A stretch of DNA of 64,000 nt. It comes from Candidatus Levyibacteriota bacterium (GTDB lineage Bacteria; Patescibacteria; Microgenomatia; Levybacterales; UBA12049). The stretch covers positions 144,723 to 208,722 of the forward strand of contig JACPLG010000008.1 of NCBI GenBank assembly GCA_016186625.1, in the 5' to 3' direction. The notes under the pieces are model-generated. The model was not told where the DNA came from, searched no databases, and worked only from the letters and a program-made list of their open reading frames with translations. Below, piece by piece: positions 41,474 through 49,556 of this stretch. The stretch's first letter is position 1; every line of letters begins with the position of its first letter. Both the position numbers and the translations under genes were made by a program.

Positions 41474-41872
41474 ATGAGAACGAGAAAACTGGAGTGGGAG
41501 GATGCCCCTGATGTAAAAAGAGATATTGTAAAAATCGTTGATGCGCTGGACCTCAACCACATTAGGGCCTCAAGAGTCTTTACCTACAGGACGCAAGGAG
41601 GAAGGGCACGAGCATATGCCAGGACTTGGATGATGCCAAAAATTTTTCAACATGCATTAGGAATTGGTCCGGCATATGTTATTGAAGTTTTGACCAGATA
41701 TTACGACAGACTAAGCGAGGATGAAAAATCAAAGGTTTTAATTCATGAACTGCTCCACATTCCAAAAAACTTCTCAGGGACTCTTTTATCTCATCGCGGA
41801 AGGTCAAGACATATAGGTAGAGATGCTAACGCCCTTTTTAAAGAATATAAAAGTAAAGTGTCAAATCGATAA
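41474..41872 (+). CDS. Putative HELLH metallopeptidase
   Basis: A 132-residue protein. KVLIHELLHIPKNFSGTLLSHRGRSRHIG holds a zinc HExxH motif and a downstream His suitable as third ligand, as in the putative phage-type metallopeptidase domain family; the N-terminal part (WEDAPDVKRDIVKIVDALDL, VFTYRTQGG) fits too. It has no signal peptide. The frame is open back to 41459, but those codons come from the upstream repeat, so ATG 41474 may be the original start. It is followed 7 bases later by a glycosyltransferase. Confidence 0.72.
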   Translation: MRTRKLEWEDAPDVKRDIVKIVDALDLNHIRASRVFTYRTQGGRARAYARTWMMPKIFQHALGIGPAYVIEVLTRYYDRLSEDEKSKVLIHELLHIPKNFSGTLLSHRGRSRHIGRDANALFKEYKSKVSNR

Positions 41873-41879
41873 AATTTGA

Positions 41880-42812
41880 ATGCCAAGAGGAAATGCAAAG
41901 TTAAGAATCAGCATTGGAGTCACCTCATTTAATGAGGAACAAAACATCGAAAGACTTATTCATTCTCTTCTTTTTCAAAAATTAAAATCTTCATCCATTT
42001 CTGAAATTTTGGTGGTATCTAGTGGATCAACGGATCAAACAAATAGCATTATAAAAAAAATACATAAAAAGAATCCAAAGGTAAAACTAATTACGCAAAA
42101 AAAGCGTCTTGGGAAGGCATCAGCTGTGAACTTATTTCTTACTTCTGCAAAAGAAGATGTAGTAATTCTTTCAAGCGCCGATCTTCTAATTCCCTCTGAC
42201 ACGATCGAAAAAATGATAAAGCCTTTTAAAAGTAAGGATATTGGAATTGTGGGTTCCCGACCTATCCCAGTCAATGATCCGAAAACTTTCTTTGGATTCG
42301 CATCTCATCTTATTTGGGATCTTCATCACCATATTTCGTTGAACAGCTCTAAAATGGGTGAATTTATTGCCTTTAGAAAAATTTTCAAAAGAATTCCAGT
42401 AACTTCAGCAGTGGACGAAGCAAGTATTGAGGCTTTGATTCGAGGACAAGGATACAAGGCATATTATGTTTCAAATGCAAGAGTTTACAATAAGGGCGCA
42501 GAGAATTTAAGAGAATTTATTGCAAGAAGAAGACGTATATATGCCGGGCATCTGGAAACCAAGAACAAATACAGCTATAAAGTATCTACTATAAGTAACT
42601 CTAAGATATTGTTAGCGCTTCTTAAAAATTTTAAATTTACAAGAAGATTCATTATTTGGACACCTTTAGTAATAGCTCTTGAAATACTAAGTAGATTTCT
42701 TGGTTTAATTGATTATAAATTTTATCCTAAGAAACATACTGTATGGAAAATAACGCCAAGCACAAAGACCTTAATAAATAGACAAACTCTAGAAAGAAAA
42801 AGATATACGTAA
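41880..42812 (+). CDS. Glycosyltransferase family 2
   Basis: A 310-residue GT-A enzyme that uses nucleotide-sugars. IGVTSFNEEQNIERLIHSLLFQ, ILVVSSGSTDQT and VILSSADLLIPSD (the DxD-like position reads SAD) form the GT2 core; DEASIEALIRGQGYKAYYV lies in the acceptor part. A hydrophobic stretch near 245-265 may contact the membrane. It probably builds surface glycans. A TAAAAT box 4 bases before the ATG overlaps the end of the upstream gene. Confidence 0.87.
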   Translation: MPRGNAKLRISIGVTSFNEEQNIERLIHSLLFQKLKSSSISEILVVSSGSTDQTNSIIKKIHKKNPKVKLITQKKRLGKASAVNLFLTSAKEDVVILSSADLLIPSDTIEKMIKPFKSKDIGIVGSRPIPVNDPKTFFGFASHLIWDLHHHISLNSSKMGEFIAFRKIFKRIPVTSAVDEASIEALIRGQGYKAYYVSNARVYNKGAENLREFIARRRRIYAGHLETKNKYSYKVSTISNSKILLALLKNFKFTRRFIIWTPLVIALEILSRFLGLIDYKFYPKKHTVWKITPSTKTLINRQTLERKRYT

Positions 42813-42816
42813 CAAA

Positions 42817-43413
42817 CTACCGTTTTTTAAAGCCGAGATCCTTTTGTTGTTTTTTTACAGTTAATTTTACTTCTATCTCTTCAAATCCTCCAAACCAATA
42901 TGACCATAATCTTTCACATAACTCTTGAGAAGTTCTATTTAGATTTGCGATGTAGGTTAATGTTGTACTTATGAGTCTTGGAATTCGAGAATTATTATCT
43001 GTGGTAACATAATTTAGCTTGATCTCGTCCAGGGCAAAATTTGACGTGGTATAAAAAGACCATTTAGAATCTTGCGAAAAATAATCAGTAAACATCCGAA
43101 TACTTAGACCCCGCTTGTGAGTAGGATCAATCCATACAGTACTGTTGCAGGAACAATGAGGACCACGGATATATACTTTACAATTGTTCTTCCCAATTCT
43201 ATATATCTCATTCATAACTTTTATGAGGTCGTCAACATGTTCTAAGATGTGATAGCAGTAGATCTTGTCATATGTATTAGTTTTTATGGGATATGGAAAT
43301 TTATTTGCGTCATGGACAATTTGTACTGTTGGAAGGGGTAAAACATCCATTCCGTCGGCGTTTGGGATCTTACTAAGTCCGCAACCTATATCTAGCGCCT
43401 TTATTTTTCTCAT
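42817..43413 (-). CDS. SAM-dependent methyltransferase, class I
   Basis: A 198-residue protein: motif I ALDIGCGLSKIPNADGMDV, then FPYPIKTNTYDKIYCYHILEHVDDLIKVMNEIYRIGK, the Methyltransf_11 pattern with the HILEHV segment. The C-terminal part is less conserved. Set among glycosyltransferases, it may methylate a sugar or lipid, but this is inference. The ATG at 43413 is preferred over the TTG at 43422; TATACT lies upstream. The stop is only 4 bases from the convergent glycosyltransferase stop. Confidence 0.8.
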   Translation of the reverse strand: MRKIKALDIGCGLSKIPNADGMDVLPLPTVQIVHDANKFPYPIKTNTYDKIYCYHILEHVDDLIKVMNEIYRIGKNNCKVYIRGPHCSCNSTVWIDPTHKRGLSIRMFTDYFSQDSKWSFYTTSNFALDEIKLNYVTTDNNSRIPRLISTTLTYIANLNRTSQELCERLWSYWFGGFEEIEVKLTVKKQQKDLGFKKR

Positions 43414-43463
43414 TAAAATCAATATAGTATAACAAAAAAATAACTGTAGTTTTCAAAAAATCA

Positions 43464-44405
43464 ATGATTAAAAGAACTTTCAAAAAAGTAGGAGTAGTAA
43501 TTGTTACATACAATTCAGAGAAATACATTAGGATGTGTTTGAAGTCAATACAAAGCAACTCCTATCCTAATTTTGAAACACTTGCTGTTGATAATTCCTC
43601 ACAAGACAAAACAGCGCAGGTAATTAAAAAAGGATTTAAGAAGGTTGGATTTATTGAAAATAAAAAAAATTTGGGTTTTTCGGCAGCTAATAACATAGGA
43701 ATAAAATATCTTCTTAATAAGAAATGTGACTATATTCTTCTTATTAATCCCGACACAGTCTCATCCCCCACTTTGATTGAAAAGCTTGTAAATTCATTTG
43801 AAATAAATAAAAAAATAGCAGTTGCGGGTTGTATCATAACCTATGCGAAAGATCGTAAAAAAATCTGGTTTGGAGGAGGGTATTTCAATAATTTTTTTTG
43901 TTATTCAAGACATAAATACATGAATAAGTCTCTTAAAAATGTTGAGATTAAATCAGGATACGTTGATTTTATAACCGGTGCATGCATGATGATAGACTCA
44001 AAGATATTTAAAAAAATGGGATTTTTGCCGGAAGATTATTTTTTATATTTTGAAGACTTATTTTTTTGTCAAAAAATAAAAGAGAAAGGATTTTTGTGCT
44101 ATCTCTTAGCTCTTCCTCTTGCCTATCATTATGTTTCTACCTCAACAGGAGTAGCCCAAACAAATATTATGAGTCCACTTCGCGCTTACTTTTTTGCTCG
44201 AAATCCAATAATTTATATTAAAAAAAATGTAAAAGGATTCCGAAAAATTACAAATTTAGCCGGACAATTTTTGATCAGACTCCCCTTTTATGCATTCAAA
44301 ATTATTTTTCAAAAAGAAAAAACCAGACCTTTTTTTTACTACTGTAGGGGAATTTTTGATGGGATACTTGGTAAATCTCCTAATCCAGTCCTAAATAATC
44401 GTTGA
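43464..44405 (+). CDS. Glycosyltransferase family 2, rhamnosyltransferase-like
   Basis: A 313-residue GT2 enzyme: VGVVIVTYNSEKYIRMCLKSI, LAVDNSSQDKT, KNLGFSAANNIGI and ILLINPDTVSSP, as in WbbL-like rhamnosyltransferases; FITGACMMIDSKIF and YFEDLFFCQKIKEKG complete the acceptor region. It probably extends a surface polysaccharide. It diverges from the methyltransferase, and its end overlaps the convergent DUF2723 gene by 67 bases. Confidence 0.88.
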   Translation: MIKRTFKKVGVVIVTYNSEKYIRMCLKSIQSNSYPNFETLAVDNSSQDKTAQVIKKGFKKVGFIENKKNLGFSAANNIGIKYLLNKKCDYILLINPDTVSSPTLIEKLVNSFEINKKIAVAGCIITYAKDRKKIWFGGGYFNNFFCYSRHKYMNKSLKNVEIKSGYVDFITGACMMIDSKIFKKMGFLPEDYFLYFEDLFFCQKIKEKGFLCYLLALPLAYHYVSTSTGVAQTNIMSPLRAYFFARNPIIYIKKNVKGFRKITNLAGQFLIRLPFYAFKIIFQKEKTRPFFYYCRGIFDGILGKSPNPVLNNR

Positions 44406-46363
44406 TATTCAAATTTAAGATCGTTAATTTCTTTCTGAGACGCTCCGCACTTTGAATATACCATCATAAGTATAGAATAAAATCGTCTGTTAATGGGATT
44501 TAACTTAATTCCCTTTTTGATATTATCAATTGAACTTTCACAGTCATTTTCGAGGTTTAAATTGAGAACTCCGAGCTTTATATAAGCTGTTGAATATGAA
44601 TTATCAGTTTTGACTGCTTCTCTAAAAAAGTTTATCGCTAAATTCGGATCTTGATAGTAATCATTAAGAATTGTGCCTACACTGGTAAAACCGAAAGAGT
44701 ATGTTCTAGTGATACTGGGAGTAATCAAGTTTTGCTCTGAAGGAAGAAGGGTCTCTCTTTGCGAAATATGGAGTTTTTCTATATTTTCACCAACTGAGGT
44801 AATGTACTCATCTTTTTGAGGGATGTTCTTTTTATCAATAACCTCATAATAAATCCCTCTTGGAATAAAAAATAGATTGGTATCATAAGTTTCAAAAAAG
44901 AATGTTGAAAAGAAGCGTTGTTTTTTAATTATTTCCGGAAGTTTTATCTTTAGTGCGTCTTCTTGGGTAAATTTAGTATCAAGATTTTTTTCAAGAAATT
45001 CCTGATATAACTTTTTTTGAAAATAGTCGTTCCCTGCTCCTTTATTGTTGACTATTGTGACGTCAGGCCGAAAACCTAATACGAAGTGTACATACCAGCT
45101 GTTAAAAGTGTTTGAATCCGCATGAAGTAGTATTATCGCGTCTTGAGGAAGTGCGGATAAAAGATCAAGCCCCAGGTTATTTCCAATATTTGTTTTTGAT
45201 AAATTGTTTTTTTCAAAATTGTAAAAAAGCATTTGAGCGGGAACAATCAAAAAAACCATGAGAAAAATAGTTGGATCAATTTTTTTTGGTACTAATCGCT
45301 TGGTAATATTTCGAACAAATAAAAATCCGTATGGTAAAAAAAATAAAAAAACTACAAATGACTCCATGTAAAATCTTTCAATAACCCCAAGCGAATCTGC
45401 ATCAACAATTGGAGGTACAATATAAAATATAAAGATCGGTCCTGAAACCAAAACAGCTGAAATCAGACTAATAAACTTTAATTTGTTGTCATTAATTAGG
45501 TAGAAAATTCCTCCGATGCAGATTAGTACAATTAAAATTGAATAATTGCTAAGAATTGAAGTGAAGTAAAAATCGAGTATTGGCAGCCTTTCAGAAATAG
45601 TTAAAACGCCTTTGGTAAAAGTCACATAATCCCCTCTTGTAACTAAATGAATAAAGTTTTGAAGATTTGAAGCATTATCCCAGTTAACAACCGGGTTTCT
45701 TGAAGCCGCAACCGGCACATAAATGTACGGAGTAAGACCTAATATAAAGAAAAGAAATGACTTTAAAATTACTCTAAATTCTTTAATTAATTTTTTAAGA
45801 GATGGCAGAAAGAGGAGGAAAAGGGAGGGGAAAATTAAAATTATCTGATGCTGGTTTGTTACAGATAAACCTATCAAAAAAGATGAAATATATAGAAACT
45901 TTTTTTGCTTTGTTTCATAAAATCTTATAGCAAAATAAAAAAGTGCAGTTATAAAGAAATTGTTAAGAGCAAAAACTTCCGGGATTTCCGCAAAAAACCA
46001 AAACATATAAGAAAACGCAAGAATTGAGGTTGACAATAGGGCAATAAAAAAACTCTTAGTTTCCCTTTTGCAAAATTTATAGAAGAAAATAAGCGCTAGA
46101 AGTGATGATATTACTGATATTAGAGCCACTTTACTTACCGGAGGAATCATTAACGGAAGGTGTGACAGAATAAATCCGGAAAAAGAAAATAGCGGGTATC
46201 CGGGAGGGTGTGGGACTCCAAATACAAAAGAAGCAGTTACAAGGTCACCTATATCCCCACTATAAATGTCTCTTGTAACATTGTTGAGATATACTAATGA
46301 TGTAAAAATAAAAAAGGAGACGAGAATTATTTTTTTCAGCAAGATTTGATTAACTCTGCCCAT
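44339..46363 (-). CDS. DUF2723 membrane glycosyltransferase-like protein with TPR-like tail
   Basis: A 674-residue protein with about eleven membrane helices. YSGDIGDLVTASFVFGVPHPPGYPLFS is the DUF2723 hallmark, an acidic first loop as in GT-C enzymes; the animal homolog TMEM260 is a protein O-mannosyltransferase. The C-terminal 120 residues look like TPR repeats (NDYYQDPNLAINFFREAVKTDNSYSTAYIKLGVLNL). O-mannosylation of surface proteins is possible, and the Asn/Thr-rich proteins at 16-21 kb are candidates, but this is speculation. The ATG at 46363 has a TATTAT box 8 bases upstream. Confidence 0.82.
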   Translation of the reverse strand: MGRVNQILLKKIILVSFFIFTSLVYLNNVTRDIYSGDIGDLVTASFVFGVPHPPGYPLFSFSGFILSHLPLMIPPVSKVALISVISSLLALIFFYKFCKRETKSFFIALLSTSILAFSYMFWFFAEIPEVFALNNFFITALFYFAIRFYETKQKKFLYISSFLIGLSVTNQHQIILIFPSLFLLFLPSLKKLIKEFRVILKSFLFFILGLTPYIYVPVAASRNPVVNWDNASNLQNFIHLVTRGDYVTFTKGVLTISERLPILDFYFTSILSNYSILIVLICIGGIFYLINDNKLKFISLISAVLVSGPIFIFYIVPPIVDADSLGVIERFYMESFVVFLFFLPYGFLFVRNITKRLVPKKIDPTIFLMVFLIVPAQMLFYNFEKNNLSKTNIGNNLGLDLLSALPQDAIILLHADSNTFNSWYVHFVLGFRPDVTIVNNKGAGNDYFQKKLYQEFLEKNLDTKFTQEDALKIKLPEIIKKQRFFSTFFFETYDTNLFFIPRGIYYEVIDKKNIPQKDEYITSVGENIEKLHISQRETLLPSEQNLITPSITRTYSFGFTSVGTILNDYYQDPNLAINFFREAVKTDNSYSTAYIKLGVLNLNLENDCESSIDNIKKGIKLNPINRRFYSILMMVYSKCGASQKEINDLKFEYQRLFRTGLGDLPSIPSKIPLQ

Positions 46364-46403
46364 CAATTTCTATAATACCTACTTGGAGTGGTAAAATACA
46401 ATT

Positions 46404-47081
46404 ATGGTAACAGTTGTTCACGGTTCTGATCAGATCTCATCAAGAAACTTTTTTTTAGAACAAAAAGATAAAGATTCATTAACATTTGATGCTGAAAATA
46501 TTAATGTAGTGGATCTTGAGCAGTCTCTTCAAGGGGGAGGATTATTTGGTGCAACGACTAAAGTTTTTATTGAAAACCTATTTACCAAAAAAGGTCTCAA
46601 AAGCCTAGAAGATGTCGCTGAAGTTATCAATAAATCGAAAAATGCTGACATTTACCTTTGGGCCGATAGAGAGCAGGGAGTGAAAAATCTTTCTGCTTTT
46701 CCTAAATACCTGAACCAAAACTTCAAAATTCCCCAAAATATCTGGCTTTTCCTTGATGGGATAAGACCTCATAATCCAGATAATGTTTTGCATTTTCATG
46801 AAACAATTTTAACGACCGAGCCTGAGATTGTTTTTGCAATGGTTATAAGACAATTCCGACTGATGTTGGGCCTGATGGAAAATTCAGACAATACAATTGA
46901 TGAAGTAAAAAGACTTGCACCGTGGCAAAGAGGAAAACTTACAAGGCAAGCTTCTATCTTTGGTTTGGAAAAACTTAAAAAAACATACAAAAAACTCTAT
47001 AAAATTGACAAGTCTCAAAAAACCGGAACATCCAAATTAAGTCTTACCCAGAATATTGACATTCTGATGCTTGAAATATAA
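46404..47081 (+). CDS. holA: DNA polymerase III delta subunit-like protein, short
   Basis: A 225-residue HolA-like protein; delta opens the beta clamp in the clamp loader. VTVVHGSDQISSRNFF, LEQSLQGGGLFGATTKVFIENLF and the C-terminal helices (ETILTTEPEIVFAMVIRQFRLML...LAPWQRGKLTRQA...LEKLKKTYKKLYKIDKSQKTG) follow the family order. Normal delta is about 340 residues, so the middle domain is shortened. TAAAAT is 6 bases before the ATG. It precedes the sugar-phosphate gene run by 9 bases. Confidence 0.75.
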   Translation: MVTVVHGSDQISSRNFFLEQKDKDSLTFDAENINVVDLEQSLQGGGLFGATTKVFIENLFTKKGLKSLEDVAEVINKSKNADIYLWADREQGVKNLSAFPKYLNQNFKIPQNIWLFLDGIRPHNPDNVLHFHETILTTEPEIVFAMVIRQFRLMLGLMENSDNTIDEVKRLAPWQRGKLTRQASIFGLEKLKKTYKKLYKIDKSQKTGTSKLSLTQNIDILMLEI

Positions 47082-47090
47082 GATACTTTT

Positions 47091-48485
47091 ATGCCGAAGC
47101 TAAAACGAACAATGTTTCGGGAGTATGATCTCCGCGGAAAGGAATCTGATGACGAGTTAAATGACTCGTCAATGTATTTTATCGGCAGGGGTTTTGGTAC
47201 ATTTCTTCGAAAAAGAAATATTGACACCGCAATCGTTGGCCACGATGCAAGAGGTACTTCAGAAAGCTTTCATGCAAATGCAATAAAGGGATTAACGCAG
47301 TGTGGAATTGATGTAATTGATATTGGAACAGTAACAACCCCTATGGGGTATTGGGCACAATATTTTTTAAAAGTGAAAGGACTAGTAACCGTTACCGCAT
47401 CTCACAATCCTGTTGGATGGAATGGTGTAAAACTTGGATCAGACCTTTCCTATACGCTTCTTACAGATGAACTTGTGGAAGTTTACAATACTATTGAAAA
47501 AGAAGAGTTTGAAAATGGCAATGGTACTGTTACAAAAAAAGAGATACTTGAAGACTACATAAAAGACCTTTTGTCTCGTGCGAAAATCACAAAAAAATTC
47601 AGGATTTTGGTAAATACGGGCAATGGCACTGCTGGGATTCTAATGCCAGAGCTTTTGAGAAGAGCGGGATGTGATGTTGTTGAGCATTTTACGAACATTG
47701 ATCCCACTTATCCTAACTACACTGCAAATCCTGACGGAACGGCCATGATGGAAGACACAGGTAAGCAAACTGTTGCTAATAAATGCGATTTAGGTATGGC
47801 ATTTGATGGGGATTGTGATAGGCTTGGCTTAACAGATGAGAAAGGAAATACTATTTGGCCTGATAGATATATAATACTGCTATCTCGATTAGTTCTATCT
47901 AAAAAACCTGGGGCAAAAATTGTTTTTGACGTTAAAGTCTCAGAAGCGCTGCCAGAAGATATTAAAGCTCATGGGGGCGTACCAATTATGTGGAAAACAG
48001 GACATTCTTATATAAAGTCAAAGCTTGCTGAAGAAAAAGCAGCTATGGCAGGAGAAATGTCAGGACACATATTTTTTGTTGAAGATTTCTATGGATTTGA
48101 TGATGGGGCATTTGCAGCACTAAAAATGCTTGAATATCTTTCTACTCAAGATAAACCACTGTCTGAAATAGTTGCCGGGACACCCTATTATGTTTCAACA
48201 CCAACGATTCAAGTAAAGGCTACGGATGAAGACAAATATAAAATTGTTGAAGATCTTACAAAAGAGTTTAAAGACGACGGGTATAAAGTAGTCGACATTA
48301 ATGGAGCCAGAGTGTATTTTGGCGACGGATGGGGTTTGGTTCGTGCTTCTTCCAATACTCCGACACTTGTTTTAAGATTTGAATCAAAAACACAGGAAGG
48401 CTTAGACAGAATTCAAAAATTGTTTAAAGAAAAACTTGATAAATTTGACGTAGTTAGTAAAGATTGGGATACTTCAGGTCACTGA
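47091..48485 (+). CDS. manB: Phosphomannomutase/phosphoglucomutase
   Basis: A 464-residue alpha-D-phosphohexomutase that interconverts 1- and 6-phosphates of mannose or glucose. The phosphoserine loop TASHNPVGWNGVKL, the metal loop FDGDCDRLG, the sugar loop GEMSGHIFF and a C-terminal RASSNTPTLVLRFE phosphate loop are all present. Length is standard for the bacterial AlgC/ManB group. It is followed at 1 base by the isomerase gene, so the two steps are co-expressed to supply mannose- and glucose-phosphates for glycan synthesis. Confidence 0.94.
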   Translation: MPKLKRTMFREYDLRGKESDDELNDSSMYFIGRGFGTFLRKRNIDTAIVGHDARGTSESFHANAIKGLTQCGIDVIDIGTVTTPMGYWAQYFLKVKGLVTVTASHNPVGWNGVKLGSDLSYTLLTDELVEVYNTIEKEEFENGNGTVTKKEILEDYIKDLLSRAKITKKFRILVNTGNGTAGILMPELLRRAGCDVVEHFTNIDPTYPNYTANPDGTAMMEDTGKQTVANKCDLGMAFDGDCDRLGLTDEKGNTIWPDRYIILLSRLVLSKKPGAKIVFDVKVSEALPEDIKAHGGVPIMWKTGHSYIKSKLAEEKAAMAGEMSGHIFFVEDFYGFDDGAFAALKMLEYLSTQDKPLSEIVAGTPYYVSTPTIQVKATDEDKYKIVEDLTKEFKDDGYKVVDINGARVYFGDGWGLVRASSNTPTLVLRFESKTQEGLDRIQKLFKEKLDKFDVVSKDWDTSGH

Positions 48486-48486
48486 T

Positions 48487-49530
48487 ATGATTGATTTAAA
48501 TAACCCAAAAACTTTCAAACATTTGGATCCAAAAGATGTTTTTGGTTCAACTGGTTTGCTTGCAGATCAAGTCAAACAAGTAGTATCGGATTTCAAATCT
48601 ATAAATGCGCCCGAAGATTATAAAAAAATTGACAACATTGTTATTTCAGGAATGGGAGGATCTGCATATGGCGGACATGTTGCTTCCTCTCTTCTCAAAG
48701 ACCAGCTTTCAGTCCCTCTTTACGTAAATAATAATTACACGCTCCCTGAGTTTGTTAACGAACAAAGTTTGGTCATCTTAATCAGTTATTCAGGCTCAAC
48801 AGAAGAAACATTAGCGTCAGTAGAAGATGCAAAAAATAGAGGAGCTAAGATTTCAGGACTCACAAGCGGTGGGAAACTCGCAGAGTCGTTAAAGGAATAC
48901 TCCAGTTTTTACTATATTTTTGATCCCAAAAATAACCCTTCAGGCCAACCCAGACTTGGAACTGGGTACACTGTTTTTGGAACACTCTCAATAATAAATA
49001 AGCTTGGATTTTGTTCGGATATTAATGAACAAGTAAATGAAGGAATTATAGAACTTGAAAATAATTCTGAAAATATTAAAAAAAAGTCTATTTCGCTTGC
49101 CAAAAAAATTCAGGGAAACATTCCGGTTATTTTTACCGCAGATTTTCTAGAAGGAAACTCCCATATCATTAGAAATCAATTTAACGAAACTAGCAAATCT
49201 TTCTCAAGCTTCTCCCCTGTTCCAGAGCTAAACCACCATTTGATGGAAGGACTTAAATATCCAAATGATAAGAAATTAACAATCCTCTTTCTCGACTCAG
49301 ATTTGTACCCTCCCATAATAAGGAAACGAATTAGACTTACTCAAGATGTTGTTTCGAAAAATAATATCCCTTTCGAAACCTATTCACCTTCCGGTAGCTC
49401 AAAACTTTCTCAAGTACTTGATGTTTTGTCGCTCGGAGGATATCTCACGTTTTATCTTGGAATTTTATATAACGAAGATCCAAGTTTAATTCCTTGGGTA
49501 GATTACTTCAAAGCGGAGCTTGCGAAATAA
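48487..49530 (+). CDS. Bifunctional phosphoglucose/phosphomannose isomerase
   Basis: A 347-residue SIS-domain isomerase converting glucose-6-P or mannose-6-P to fructose-6-P. First SIS half: IVISGMGGSAYGGHVASSLL and LVILISYSGSTEETLAS; second half: EGNSHIIRNQFNETSKSFSSFSPVPELNHHLMEGL, typical of the archaeal/CPR bifunctional type (PGI/PMI). No standard pgi or manA occurs in the window. It is coupled to the mutase gene upstream; the PEP synthase has its own promoter downstream. Confidence 0.92.
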   Translation: MIDLNNPKTFKHLDPKDVFGSTGLLADQVKQVVSDFKSINAPEDYKKIDNIVISGMGGSAYGGHVASSLLKDQLSVPLYVNNNYTLPEFVNEQSLVILISYSGSTEETLASVEDAKNRGAKISGLTSGGKLAESLKEYSSFYYIFDPKNNPSGQPRLGTGYTVFGTLSIINKLGFCSDINEQVNEGIIELENNSENIKKKSISLAKKIQGNIPVIFTADFLEGNSHIIRNQFNETSKSFSSFSPVPELNHHLMEGLKYPNDKKLTILFLDSDLYPPIIRKRIRLTQDVVSKNNIPFETYSPSGSSKLSQVLDVLSLGGYLTFYLGILYNEDPSLIPWVDYFKAELAK

Positions 49531-49543
49531 GTTCATACCTCAC

Positions 49544-49549
49544 TATAAT
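49544..49549 (+). promoter_or_regulatory. -10 box of ppsA
   Basis: TATAAT, 7 bases before the ATG at 49557. Confidence 0.5.
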
Positions 49550-49556
49550 ATAGGCA

